From assembly GCF_030269925.1 (NCBI RefSeq), contig NC_085119.1:17085001-17149000 (forward strand): a DNA stretch of 64,000 nucleotides, given 5' to 3'. The stretch comes from Bombyx mori. Its lineage: Eukaryota > Arthropoda > Insecta > Lepidoptera > Bombycidae. Shown piece after piece: positions 11,351 through 22,243 of the stretch (positions are counted from its first letter, which is position 1; the number at the start of each line of letters is the position of its first letter). The translations under genes were made by a program, and so were the position numbers. Under the pieces are notes generated by a model. The model saw only the letters and a program-made list of their open reading frames with translations. It was not told the DNA's origin and did not search any database.

Positions 11351-12483
11351 TTTTTTGGATCAATTTCTTTTAATTCCATCTCTAATTCAGAATTGTTAAC
11401 ACTCCTTATTTGAGCTTTTTTTGGGCTATCATCATTTTTAACTTTGAACCAACATTTGGATTCAGGGTGGTAACGTATCCCTTTATTCTGCTTTTCACAA
11501 ATTTTACACGGACTAACTAAGGGCTTTATATTATTCTCTATAAGCTTACCTTCGGGAATACTTATCATTTTATCAAACGTTTTTTTCTTTACCCTATGTT
11601 CTAAGCTTCTTAAATTATTAAATAAGTCTTCAGTTTCCTTTAAACTATTCCTATCAATCTTATCTGCAATAAAATTTGGTAATCCCGTGGCAATCAGATC
11701 AATTAGAGTGAGTTTATCTATGGACTTATTTATCTCTAATAGTAATCTCTCTTTCTTTACCGCATACTCCAGTAATGAACCCTGCCTGTATTTAAATAAC
11801 ATCGCATACCTGATTGGAGACCAACTCTTATCCGCATATGTTCCACAAAAATTATTTTTCCACGTTACCCATTCCGAATTTATTGTATGCTTTATAAGCA
11901 TGGAACTATACCAATCTAAACAAGAACCCTCTATAAATAACCTAAAGATTTCAATTTTTTTTTCATCTTCTTCTATTCCTATACGGGCACATTCTGCTTC
12001 AAAGGTAGTCATCCACTGGGACACATTAGTAATCTTGCTGTTGAATTTTTCTATGACAAATTTTTCTGCCATTCTCCCTGTATTAAATGATTTTGACGAA
12101 TCTTTTTTTATTACAGAAACTTTTTCTATAATTCTTGCTAGAGATTCTTCCGAAATTCCGGTTGTGGAAGTTTGTGGTTTTGTTTGTTCCTCCAATAGGT
12201 ATCCCATAAATTGCTTATTTCCATCTTCATCACAATAAACAGCCTTCATCTGTGGGTTCATGGATATCCACACCTGTCTTTTCTCATGCCGTTTTTGTAA
12301 TGTAGCCTTTACTTTCTGAAAGATTTCGGTCTGTACTATTTTATCATGTAATTTTACAGGTTGTAACTTATCTGGGATCGTAAAGGTGCGGCCATCGAAA
12401 TCCGTGATTGTCGTTATACAAATAGTATTTGTTTTTACATCTTCACTGACTTTAACCATGAACTCGAATTTCAATTTATCCAT
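11347..12483 (-). CDS. Gag protein of the Ty3/gypsy element
   Basis: 378 residues starting at an ATG only 33 nt inside the 5' LTR boundary. It should form the particle that packages the element's RNA. The central region (about 120-280) looks like a retrotransposon capsid domain rich in Trp and helix formers. Near residues 320-345 there is one zinc-knuckle-like Cys-X2-Cys-X9-His-X4-Cys, longer than the usual CX2CX4HX4C. The last codons before the stop form the frameshift site, so most product is Gag and a fraction continues into Pol. The function comes from position and the knuckle rather than from a detailed family match. Confidence 0.85.
   Translation of the reverse strand: MDKLKFEFMVKVSEDVKTNTICITTITDFDGRTFTIPDKLQPVKLHDKIVQTEIFQKVKATLQKRHEKRQVWISMNPQMKAVYCDEDGNKQFMGYLLEEQTKPQTSTTGISEESLARIIEKVSVIKKDSSKSFNTGRMAEKFVIEKFNSKITNVSQWMTTFEAECARIGIEEDEKKIEIFRLFIEGSCLDWYSSMLIKHTINSEWVTWKNNFCGTYADKSWSPIRYAMLFKYRQGSLLEYAVKKERLLLEINKSIDKLTLIDLIATGLPNFIADKIDRNSLKETEDLFNNLRSLEHRVKKKTFDKMISIPEGKLIENNIKPLVSPCKICEKQNKGIRYHPESKCWFKVKNDDSPKKAQIRSVNNSELEMELKEIDPKN
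11350..11356 (-). promoter_or_regulatory. -1 ribosomal frameshift heptamer A_AAA_AAC
   Basis: On the - strand gag ends CCA AAA AAC TAA. A AAA AAC is a canonical X XXY YYZ slippery site in the correct phase, one codon before the gag stop. Slipping back one base gives exactly the open pol frame. No downstream pseudoknot was worked out. Confidence 0.85.
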
Positions 12484-12516
12484 TTTTCTTGGTAACTAGC
12501 TGTAGAAATGTTGTTT

Positions 12517-12785
12517 TATAATGTATTTATTTATTGATATCAAAATACAGTTTAACTTTGTAAAACTATAGCAATTGAGTTGCTCTTATAAAGAGAAACA
12601 ACATTTAAAGCTATTGCTTCACCATTATTTTTATATCTTTTTATATTTTAATATTGCAAAAATGCTCTTTATATGTCTAATGTTCTAATGTTTTTTAATA
12701 ATCGAAATTCTATTTATGACATCTATAGAATAATGATATAAATAACATATTAACCTCTTTAAGGATTAATCGTATAGAGGTTACA
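12517..12785 (-). repeat. 5' LTR of the Ty3/gypsy element
   Basis: 269 bp, identical by eye to 7930-8198. The leader from the LTR end to the gag ATG is only 33 nt and does not begin with the TGG expected of a standard tRNA primer-binding site. The outer flank TTTATTTA matches the other side. Confidence 0.93.
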
Positions 12786-12799
12786 TTTATTTAAAAAAA

Positions 12800-12980
12800 A
12801 AAGTAAATATTTGAGAAAAAACAAAAAAAAAAGCCCGAGTTTGTTTCGCCGGTTCTTCTCAGGACTGTGTCTTTTATGGAACTGGTGGTAGAGTTAACAT
12901 TGTTATTTATATTTTGACATTCAACAAGTGTGTCATACTGACACCTAAGCTGAAATAAATGATTTTGAATTTGAATATGC
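12800..12980 (+). repeat. Unclassified interspersed repeat tail
   Basis: It contains TTTCGCCGGTTCTTCTCAG and ends AATAAATGATTTTGAATTTG, a common lepidopteran repeat tail, probably a LINE 3' end. A degraded relative lies at 32570-32700. Class uncertain. Confidence 0.5.
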
Positions 12981-13123
12981 TGCAGACAAGCTTAGTGAGG
13001 CTGAAATTTCACCTTTCATACCGGATCGTCAAAAAAAATATGACTCTTTCGGAATAGGTACATAGGAAGGCATTTGTAAGTACGCATTGTTTATGTATAT
13101 TTAAAAAAAATGGTAGTTATCTA

Positions 13124-13386
13124 AAGGAAGCCACCTGACTACGTCGGAAATTTGGCACTACTGCTCGACCTCCCCGGTTGAAGGCCTAGAGGTAGACCCA
13201 AGACAAGGTGGAAGGATGTAGTGCTGAAGGACAAAAGAGAATTCAATGTTGCTGACGAGGATGTCGAAGACAGAGCGAAGTGGAGGAGTAAAGTGAGAAA
13301 AGCTGACCCCACCACCATGTGGGATAAATAGCTGGGAAGAGAGAGAGAGAGAGAGACAGAGAGAGAGAGAGACAGAGAGAGAGAGG
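13124..13386 (+). mobile_element. RTE-like LINE 3' fragment with (GA)n tail
   Basis: Homologous to the 3' part of the longer fragment at 50060-50671: the translated relic contains the same [12 protein letters not shown] and NAADED-like stretch and the CCACCATGTGGGATAA end. It finishes in a GA microsatellite, the usual kind of tail for this LINE group. Severely 5'-truncated and not coding. Confidence 0.7.
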
Positions 13387-14628
13387 TAGTTATCTAAAGT
13401 TTTAAGCCACACCTTAGTCATATCACTAGATTCTGGCATATCGGTGACCTTCCCCGTTGAGCTATAGGCGTAACATGTAGTAAACAATCGTCGAATAGAA
13501 AATTAATTATATATTAAAACGAAATACTATATACGACTATAATGTGAATTAAATGAACAAAACAAACAAAAATTCCATATCGACATTTGAAGATTTAGTT
13601 AGCTAACTTATCTCCCGGCGACACTAAGCTTTATAACAACAAAATCCCCAGCGATACAAGTCGTTTAGTATAGAAGTCAATATAGAGAGATAACGAGGGA
13701 ACGGACCGGACCTGCACAAGAGACGAATTTATTGTTTTAAGATCGCCAAAGAGACACGAGTAGATTTATGTTTATTGTTTTATTCTCAATACATAAAATT
13801 CGTATACTCAATACATCACTTGATTCTAGAGTTTCAAAAAGTATATCATACATGGTATGTTCTATTGTCTAGCCACTTTTACCGCGAAACAATCATGCTT
13901 TATATAATACCATTGAGAATTCGAACTCATTTATCCGGTTTTCATTAATCGTTCATGTCGTGAACTCAAATTTCACACGGAGCCAATGAATGTTTACTTT
14001 CTGTCCGTCTGTTTATTTTTGGAACGAAGCTCCTTATGGAACGAAGCGGAGGGGTACCCTAACCGGGAAAAAACGTCCGTAACGTAAGATTTTTATTAGT
14101 AATGCACACAATGTACGACTTAACTTTGTAATAACGTACAAAAAATAACATATTTTTTTATCATTCATTGACCACGATCTCAGAGCGTTCGTTTACGCAA
14201 TACACTAACTCTTATGCAAACAACCGTGAATGAAGTGTACCACAATAAGTTCGCAAGTTACCGATTGACAGTGGTTTTTTGCGAAACCTCCAGTTTTATT
14301 TTCTTTATACCTCGAATAGAACTTAAAATTAATATTTTTATAATAAGGAACTTCGTTCCTAACCGGTGTCCCACGATGCCAAGCATCTTTTTTATTACAT
14401 ATAAGAAAGGACGATCTCACGGTTCACCTAATGCTACGTAGCTAACGGAGTCTAAAGGCATCACCCTGAATGTCTCCGTGCACCTTGAGACATGAGGTCT
14501 AATTATTGATTAAATAGTGTAACAGCTGCTAAGCCGAAACACTTTATTGCCAGATATGAGCAGAGTGATGGCAGCTAAGTAAAAAAATATATATTTTTAA
14601 TACAGGAAAAATACTAATACCCAGATTC
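13387..14628. other. Unique sequence, no gene supported
   Basis: No convincing exon, RNA gene or repeat was recognised. Overlapping open frames at 14205-14441 on both strands lack domains. Confidence 0.4.
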
Positions 14629-15010
14629 TTAAGTCACCGTGGCCTAAAGGATGAGACGGCCCGTGCATTCGTATCGAGCGATGCAACTGTGCCGGTGTTC
14701 AAATCCCGAAGACAAGTACCAATTTTTCTAATGAAATACGTACTTGACAAATGTTCACGAATGACTTCCACGGTGAAGGAATAACATCGTGCTATAAAAA
14801 TCAATCAGGAAAGAAATATAATTTGCGTAATTACTTGTGGTAGGGCGTCATGTGAGCCCGCACGGGTCAATACCACTATCCTGCTTACGCCTGCCGTGAA
14901 ACGTTTTGGTTTGAAGGATGAGACAGCCGTTATGCTGTAAAAACTGTACTAATGTCTATGGATTCCGGATCCATAGATATAAACCATGTCAATGCTGCCG
15001 CCTATCTTGA
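14629..15010 (+). repeat. Bm1 SINE with tRNA-like head, diverged
   Basis: It starts in the tRNA-like head (CACCGTGGCCTAAAGGATGAGA, then a B-box-like GGTGTTCAAATCC) and continues through the GAATAACATCGTG region into a degraded body. The normal tail is lost. Confidence 0.75.
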
Positions 15011-15772
15011 GAAATGAGTTCTAAATCTTTGTTTTCACAGAATAACGGCTATTATATTAACATATCTATAATATAAATATTATATTAAATTTATTTATTT
15101 AAAATTACTTAAAAATAAAATAATATTTATATTTGATAACGCTAGCGAAGCCGCATCTAAAACCTACAATTGTATTTAAAAAACTTTAACAATGAATTTA
15201 ATAAAAATGTAATCATTATTGATGATAAGACTGATAAGAGATTTAAGACGGTGCAAAATAAAGTTATATTATTACCGCTAAATGACGGGTTTCGTTGCTA
15301 TCCCTGGACCACCGCAATATTTCTCTTTGTACTTATAAATAAACAACTAAGCGAGTCGAAGACTGAATAAATCCACGACGCTATCTTTTGCCTAAACTAA
15401 AAACATTCTAGGACACCAAACTCAAATAGCTTATGCAAGAAATCTATAAGATCCACTTGAGTAAGTATCGCCAGGGAATCCTCTTAGCTCTCATTGATAT
15501 ACTGCAGCAATACCAGCGTTATCGGGGGACAGTTTCGGAGGATTTGAATTTCAATACAGCCCGACTCGGGCGAGGGGACTACGGGCCGTGTTTTTGAATG
15601 TTCTTTACATTTTAGATCATAGTTTTCGGATAGGTAAGTGTTTGTACGTTTCCGAAGCCGGTTGAATGTTAAAACGGTTTGTTTTTTCAACACAGATGGG
15701 TATGCGATCTCACTGTATGGTCGTAAGGAGTCGTAAGGGCTACAAAGAACTCAGCGTGGATATTATTTAGAT
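15011..15772. other. AT-rich stretch, nothing recognised
   Basis: Low-complexity AT at 15040-15140, then unique sequence. No gene supported. Confidence 0.4.
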
Positions 15773-16065
15773 ACTAGCTGACCCGGCAGACTTCGTAGTG
15801 CCTCAATTTATAAATAAAAGACTTAAAATTTTGTATAAAATAAACTTAAAGCAAACAAAAGGAATCCGTCCGATGTGGGACACGGCAAAGGAAAAACAAA
15901 ATTGTTATTTTTATTGAATTCCGAGTATTTTCATATTTATCTACCTTTTAAACCTTCTCTGGACTTCCACAAATAATTCAAGACTAAAATTAGGCAAATC
16001 GGTCCAGCCGTTCTCGAGTTTTAGCGAGACTAACGAACAGCAATTCATTTTTATATATAGAGATA
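15773..16065 (-). repeat. Helitron-like repeat, family A, near full length
   Basis: One of the longest copies: CTAGCTGACCCGGCAGACTT at one end and TTTTTATATATAGAGATA at the other. Non-coding. Confidence 0.55.
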
Positions 16066-17570
16066 GATTTAAACGATTGTCGACTGAATTGTGAGGCTGC
16101 ATGAGTAAGAACCATCATCAGCCTATTTTTTACAGCGGAACAATCGTACCTTGTGGTTCGATTGGTAGAACAGCCATCGTACTATACGATTGAAAGTTAA
16201 AAGTCATGTCTCAAGGTAGGTGGCGGTATTTAGGTCGTAATGCCTATGGACTCCGGTGGCCATTGAACACAATATGGCAGCTCTCTTTCACCGTCGATTG
16301 TTTTGCGCTGTAGTAATTGATCGCATTACCATCCCGGATCTACTTTACCCAAACAGTAATACGTTAACATCGCGTGAGCTTATTGATTTGCTCTGATAAA
16401 ATGGGCAAAAAGTCATTCGTTCCCGTTCCAACGATTGAGAGATTTAAGGTCGGAATTGGTCTGGATCCGGTTCGATATGCAAGAGCGCGCAAACTTATTA
16501 ACTGGATGGCGCATCTCTGGTCTTCCTTTACTTTTTTCGAGCTGATTGGATGGAGCGATTGATTGCCCTCCTGACTCATTTTCTAGGTTTTTCCAGCGTT
16601 TCGTTTGACATAGTTTTTTTTCAGTTGTTTACTTTTAAGTATCGCGATTTTTAGGGTGTTCGATTGGGTAGCTCGCATCGTTCAGGTGAACTTTGTAACT
16701 AAAGTAAAAGTGAAGTAAACTAAAGGTCTAAAGTCGCTGTATACAAATATTGACATTGTGTAATGTTTAAGAGAATTGTAGTTATATGTTTATTGTGATC
16801 TTTGATCGTTGCACGGTAATGTAGAAGTCATTTTCTTATTTTAGTCAGACTTACCTTTTCAAATCTGATAAATAATGGAATGGCTTTGAACGAGGAAATC
16901 CTGAGCTTCTTCTCGGTGGTGAAACTGCTGATCCTTAATAAAGTTGCCTATAAAGCCCTACTTGCACAAACATTTTCTTTTACAATAAAAATATTTTTTT
17001 AAATTAATCAATTAAACGGCAACCCTATCATCTTTTGGATGTAATCAAAGACTGATGAGAAAGTGACATACGATAACTGGTTAGCGTAGATACAGAAAGC
17101 TCAATCCCAGACTTGATAGTTCACTGAAAAAAACGTACAGTAAAGTCATGTAGATTACGTATGAAATGAAGGAAGCTTCTTGTAAAATAAACAATAGATA
17201 GGTACTTAAAAAAATATACACTTAAAATTCGAACGACGAAATCAAAATACAAGATAATTTAAAAAAAGAATCATTTTCAACAACCATACAAAAAAAAATT
17301 GAATTTAAAATTTACATACATTACAAAAGAATTCAGAATTCAGAATTCGTAAATTTTTTACCCACACCCGCGCGCGTGCGAGCAGAATATTCAGAATTCC
17401 GTACCCCGGCTACTCGTTAGGCAAAAATCGCGGATAACACGTTCTTGCATACGTCAACCAACAACATTAGAATAATTGATTAACTAAACGCAACGAGAGA
17501 TAATCGCGATTCAGCGTTTTACCGAATTAGGCTCGCCGCAGACATGCGACTTACGCTGAAAATATCAAGT
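16066..17570. other. Unique sequence, no gene supported
   Basis: 16130-16310 has faint SINE-like traces. 17328-17350 holds three tandem GAATTCA units, and 17368-17380 a short CG-alternating run. Open frames at 16364-16579 on both strands have no domain. Confidence 0.35.
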
Positions 17571-17790
17571 CCTTCTCTCTCTTCAATCGGTTCATCATTG
17601 CTGAGGATCATGACTCCGTTTGATACCTTCAACTAGCTGTGTCCATCGATCCTATTCTGTAGCTTGGTGGAGTGCGTCGCTGACAGGTATTTTTAGTTCC
17701 TCCGCTATTTGGTCCGACCATAGTTTGGGACCTCTGCCCCTAGGCCTTTTTCCTTCGATTTTACCGGTCACCACAAGTACACGTAAAGGA
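17571..17790 (-). mobile_element. LINE 3' fragment, reverse orientation
   Basis: The reverse complement shares the RGRRPKLWSDQI-like coding relic and the GATCCTCAGCAATGA end with fragments at 20414-20700 and 48040-48365. Severely truncated copy of an RTE-like LINE, not coding. Confidence 0.6.
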
Positions 17791-17804
17791 ATAAATAATT
17801 GAAC

Positions 17805-18069
17805 TTTTTTTTCCTACCTAAGCTGAGAGCCTTGAGAGGCTATATCAGCGTAGCCTTAACTAGTAGGTGAGCTCACGGGGCTCAAACCTGATGACGTTGC
17901 TAACACAAACCCCAAGAGCCGTGCTTCGCAGAATCTAACACCGAATCAGAAACGCGACCCATTGAGAAGATCCGGCGAGAAACTCAGTGGGTTGTGTCTG
18001 AGGATTAATTTACTCGTCGAGCCCTTCGTCGCAAGCGACCGGTTTGACGAGAACAATGACCGGTTCTTG
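17805..18069 (-). mobile_element. Jockey-like LINE 3' end with 11-bp target duplication
   Basis: The reverse complement matches the end of ORF2 and the 3' UTR of the complete LINE at 26163-31455, including the CCCACTGAG...CTCAATGGG stem. Poly-A lies on the - strand side. Direct repeats AATAATTGAAC flank it at 17794-17804 and 18070-18080. Confidence 0.85.
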
Positions 18070-18080
18070 AATAATTGAAC

Positions 18081-20375
18081 TAAACTGAAAACGTTGTATT
18101 CTTTTTCTTTGAGGTTTTCTGGTTCTAAAAAAAAAAATTACTGTCGGTGTAAAACCCTTCATAATTAAATCTATAATTTATTGCTGTGCATATCACTTAG
18201 GTGAATTGAACTTTACATTCTACTAATTTTTAAGAACGAAAATATATTTTTTACCAAAAAATAAACCAACGCAAATTATCATAATTTTAATCTTAAATGA
18301 CGACTCCCATAAGTTATCACATTTAAAATATGATTTGAATGTTACGTTTGTCTTAAACGTACAAAAATCCTATCACACCATCGTGCCAGGAAAAATGATT
18401 TATAAAAGCGCGCTCGATCTTCTGTCTCTCTTCAGCGCGCTGCCCTTCGAATAAACCATCCCTTTCCATTCTAGTCCAATTTCACAGGCTGGTGAATGCC
18501 TCGACAAGACCTCGGTAATGCCTCTATTGATTAAGAAGCTTGAATATTCATTCAATTATATGGCAGCGTGGTTCCCTGATGAAATGTTCAGATTATTGTT
18601 TTGTATTCATATTCGTGGTTCGGTTTTCGACTTTGATTGGGTAATTAGGGGTTGTTTTGTGGGCGTTACACGTAAACACACAAGTTTGGTTTAGATTTAA
18701 TAATATTAACTTTTTTTTACACCAAAAACAGACAAGCATGTTGTTCACTTGTTGACACTACATACTGTACTTTTAAGTACCATCTTAACTAAGATTCTTT
18801 TGTTGCCACTGTAGGCAGAAGAGCTACTGCTCACCTGAAAATAAACCCCGTCATACCCAAGCAGCTCGCGGCTAACATAGTGCTTATGCTATCGTTCAAA
18901 AGCACCAGAGCGACGTATTAACCCGCTCCAGCTTGGAAAGGCAGTTGCTATTTTGGGTATCGGCACGACGGCTCCAAAATCTACCTAAAATCTAGTAGAC
19001 CGTGGTTCGTCGACCCGTCTATGAAAATAAAAACAGGTCCCGAAAGGTTTACAAAAATGTCATTTCAAAAATCTCTGTCATTGACCGTAAACACTTTGAT
19101 GCTTTAGCTGAGCTCAGTGAGCACTTCAAACAAAACGCGATGCTTAGAAAAGTATGCAAAAATTTTGATTTTGAAAATATTGCGCAAATCTTGACGCATA
19201 AATCGTATTTACCGCACGTTCGTAGCTACCGACATCAAACTTATTTCTGCCGTGAAGTAGTCATGCGTTTCGGTTTCAAAGGTGGAACAGTCGCAATCCC
19301 ATGAGACTTCAACTATCTCTAGGTGGTTGCCAACAAAGACGTTACAATGTATGAATAGCGGTAACCACTTAACATAAGATGGGCCGTCTTAGTGGACCCA
19401 TCCATGATAAAAATAAACGATTACATGTCCCATCAGAATTTAGTATTCTCGAAAAATCTGCTACATAATTAAAAAGTACAAGATTCATTACAGTTCCTTT
19501 CATAAAACTTGGATGAACATAATATCTCACTGAAACAACATACTTTCAATAAGTTTGTAAGTAAACACTATATTCACTATACACCGAAGTGTTCTTTCCG
19601 ACCGTCTGCGAACAATCTATCCTCGTATAATGGAGCTGTTAAAGACAATATTCTAGGAAACATATTGGATGCAGTTCGACGAATGTGTAAGCGAGCGAGC
19701 GGCGAGGACTGGAAACGGCCTTGATTACAATGAGAGCGACAAATTTTAATATTTTTTTTAATGCCCTTGTAGGCAGACGAGCATACGGCCCACGGTGAGT
19801 GGTTACCGTCGCCCATGGACTTCAGCAATGTCAGAGCCAAAGCCAAGCCACTGCCTATACTAAATCAAACACAATAAATCAACTCACTGGCTAAATATTT
19901 CCGGGTCTAAGCAAAAGAGACAGAAACACACAGATCTTGTTTCGTTTATCTCCAGTCCCTATAATTTAGTAGAAAATTCCAGATCAAAAATGTTACGGTT
20001 CCATTTCTATAAATTTATTGACGTAAATGGGATGAGCTTTGAGCGACCTAGATGGTGTGAAGCGATTACTGGAGTCCATAGATACTACAATGACAACATT
20101 TCTATATTTAAGATTAAATAACAGAAAGAGGCAGTCTCAATATTGGAATCAGAGCAGCCAAACCCATATAACTGAAACGCAAATTATTATATGGGGTCTT
20201 TAGGATACAAGTCAATTCTACAAATAGGACTCTGGCTGGCCCACACAAGCTATTGCTACGTCTCCACCATAGGTATCCTTATTAGCAACATCCTGAAACT
20301 ATCTTCGAAAATCTGTCCTTAACCCGTTCTTATTCCTTCATCTATTCCGTGAGCCCGTACCACCGTCTTGAGTAG
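18081..20375. other. Mostly unique sequence with degraded repeats
   Basis: 19230-19405 is a degraded Bm1 body on the + strand. 19745-19860 is the reverse of the GGGCGACGGTAACCACTCACC repeat tail seen at 25930-26040. The open frame at 19002-19304 is half SINE and is not a gene. Nothing else recognised. Confidence 0.45.
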
Positions 20376-20705
20376 TTTTGTAGAGTATAAGTCTTGCATT
20401 CAACTTGGAAGATTAGGATGTCTACCACCTATCTGCAACGCATAATGCGCTACTTTGGCCACGTTGCCCGCGGAGGTGTGGATAGCTCGGAACGTCTGAT
20501 GGTTACTGGAAAAGTAGAAGGAAAATGTCCTTGAGGCCGGAGCCTCAAACGTTGGTCCGACCAGATCTCCGAGCAAGCCAGCGGACCACTTAGCGCTGCA
20601 CTACACCAGGCAACTGACTGGAGCTGATGGAGGCTGGCAGCCGAAAAGCTGAAACGGAGTCACGATCCTCAGTAATGAGGGAGCGATAGAGAAGAAAGAA
20701 GTAGT
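20376..20705 (+). mobile_element. RTE-like LINE 3' fragment
   Basis: Translation of the + strand gives a relic of the LINE C-terminus (RYFGHVARGG, LMVTGKVEGK, RWSDQISEQA) with stops, then the GATCCTCAGTAATGAGGGAGCG end. Decayed, 5'-truncated copy. Confidence 0.65.
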
Positions 20706-21216
20706 CTTGCATTCAACTTGGAAGAGTAGGATAGCCCTTGATTTAAAATGGAGTTCACAACTTCACATCGGACAAAGTCGCATTGTAATATATATGGTCT
20801 AAAAGGGATAAAACTTCAGGCGTTCGTTCCTCTGCCAGTCTATAAAAAAGCCCGAAGCTATCCCCAAGCATTTGCATAATCTATTATTGTTTAGTTCTTT
20901 TAAGCTCCGATTGTATCTCAAACCTAATCAGCTATAAATCTACCGCTACATCTGTGCTTGCGCGCTCAATTTTATTACCATTCTCTCATGAAACTTATTT
21001 GATTCACCCGTCAAAGGCGCGATCCGGACACATTATCCACTCGAATCGATAGCCGTCTTATCGTTTCTTTCTCCGTAATTCTAAATCTGAAAGTATTTGC
21101 ATATCACTCTGATGTATTGTTCACATTGGTTTACTTTGAAGTATATAGAAGCTTTTATAATATTTAATAACGGCTATTTGAAAAACTAAATTCGTCAATA
21201 TTACATACCTTTTAGA

Positions 21217-21652
21217 AGTCGTCGTGGCCTAAAGTATAAGACGTCCGGTGCATTCGTGTTGAAGCGATGCAACGGTGTTCGAATCCCGCAAGCGGGTACC
21301 AATTTTTCTAATGAAATACGTACTCAACAAATGTTCACGATTGACTTCCACGGTGACGGAATAACATCCTGTAATAAAAATCAAACTTGCAAAATTATAA
21401 TTTGCGTAATTACTGGTGGTAGGACCACTTGTGAGTCCACGCGGATAGGTACCACCGCCCTGCTTATTTCTGCCGTGAAGCAGTAATGCGTTTCGGTTTG
21501 AAGGGTGGGGCAGCCGTTGTAACTATACTGAGACTAAAGTACTTGTATCTCAAGGTGGGTGGCGTGTCTACGTTGTAGATGTCTATGGGATCCAGTAACC
21601 ACTTAACACCAGGTGGGCTGTGAGCTCGTCCACCCATCTAAGCAATAAAAAA
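21217..21652 (+). repeat. Bm1 SINE, full length
   Basis: About 436 bp with a tRNA-like head (GTCGTCGTGGCCTAAAGTAT, B box GGTGTTCGAATCCC), body and AAGCAATAAAAAA tail. ACATACCTT occurs just before the head and just after the tail, consistent with a target duplication. The best complete + strand Bm1 in the window. The head derives from a tRNA and holds a pol III promoter by family knowledge. Confidence 0.9.
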
Positions 21653-21660
21653 AAGAAAAA

Positions 21661-22221
21661 AAACATACCTTAAGTAGAAATATCCTATTTCACACATTAA
21701 TTAATTTTGTATAATATCTTGATTAATATTACATTTCTTCTAAAATATTATGTAAAAATAGGTTTTTTGTTTATCAAATCACAATAATTTGCACAACGAA
21801 ATCCATTTAAACCACACCTGTTTAATTGTAGGTATTTCCCAAAAAAATATTTTAAAAGACTTGTGGACTAAAAAAGGCCAGGTATATTTATTTATACTAA
21901 GCGATGAGACTGTCAAGATTGTACTGCGGACAACTGTTAAGTCTTAACATAAAGAATGAAGGAATACGAATATTAATAACAAAATTCACAAAACTTATAA
22001 ATTTGCATCACGTCTGGTTGGGCCGCGGGGGTGCAACACTCTGCTTATTTCTGCCGCGAAGTAGGTAATTATGTATTCTGTTTCAGTCGATTCGCTACAG
22101 CCGAAATACACTACCGACTTCGACTTCATGTATCAGCTCTTTACACTGTCTCTCTTCACACAAGATGGACTGTGAACTAAATAAATAAAAAAATCACCAC
22201 TTCTTTGTAAGAAATTAATAT
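21661..22221. other. AT-rich sequence with a degraded SINE trace
   Basis: 22005-22175 shows faint Bm1 similarity (GCTTATTTCTGCCGCGAAG). No gene. Confidence 0.4.
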
Positions 22222-22243
22222 CTATACTTCTATACTAATATTA

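Larger units (their letters stand above)
7930..12785 (-). mobile_element. Complete Ty3/gypsy LTR retrotransposon
   Basis: A 4856-bp element on the - strand with two 269-bp LTRs that read as identical, an intact gag, an intact pol, and a G-rich polypurine tract next to the 3' LTR. The pol domain order is protease, reverse transcriptase, RNase H, integrase, which defines the Ty3/gypsy group. No env-like frame exists. TTTA (part of a shared TTTATTTA) lies on both flanks, consistent with a 4-bp target duplication. Identical LTRs and open frames point to a very recent insertion and possible activity. I do not assign a named family: gag has an unusual zinc-knuckle spacing, and this is not the short-LTR Mag element. 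Confidence 0.93.

Noticed and set aside
11687..12238. 183-codon + strand frame
   Set aside because: Antisense shadow of gag.
7930..12785. Endogenous retrovirus or errantivirus
   Set aside because: No third env-like reading frame exists between pol and the 3' LTR.
13330..13386. Stand-alone GA microsatellite
   Set aside because: It sits directly at the end of an RTE-like LINE fragment, so it is that element's tail.
19002..19304. 100-codon frame
   Set aside because: The second half is a degraded SINE; the first half matches nothing.
21217..21300. tRNA-like head of Bm1 as a tRNA gene
   Set aside because: It is fused to the SINE body, and the same head recurs at 14629, 34510, 42639 and 52929. 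It lacks a tRNA 3' acceptor half.
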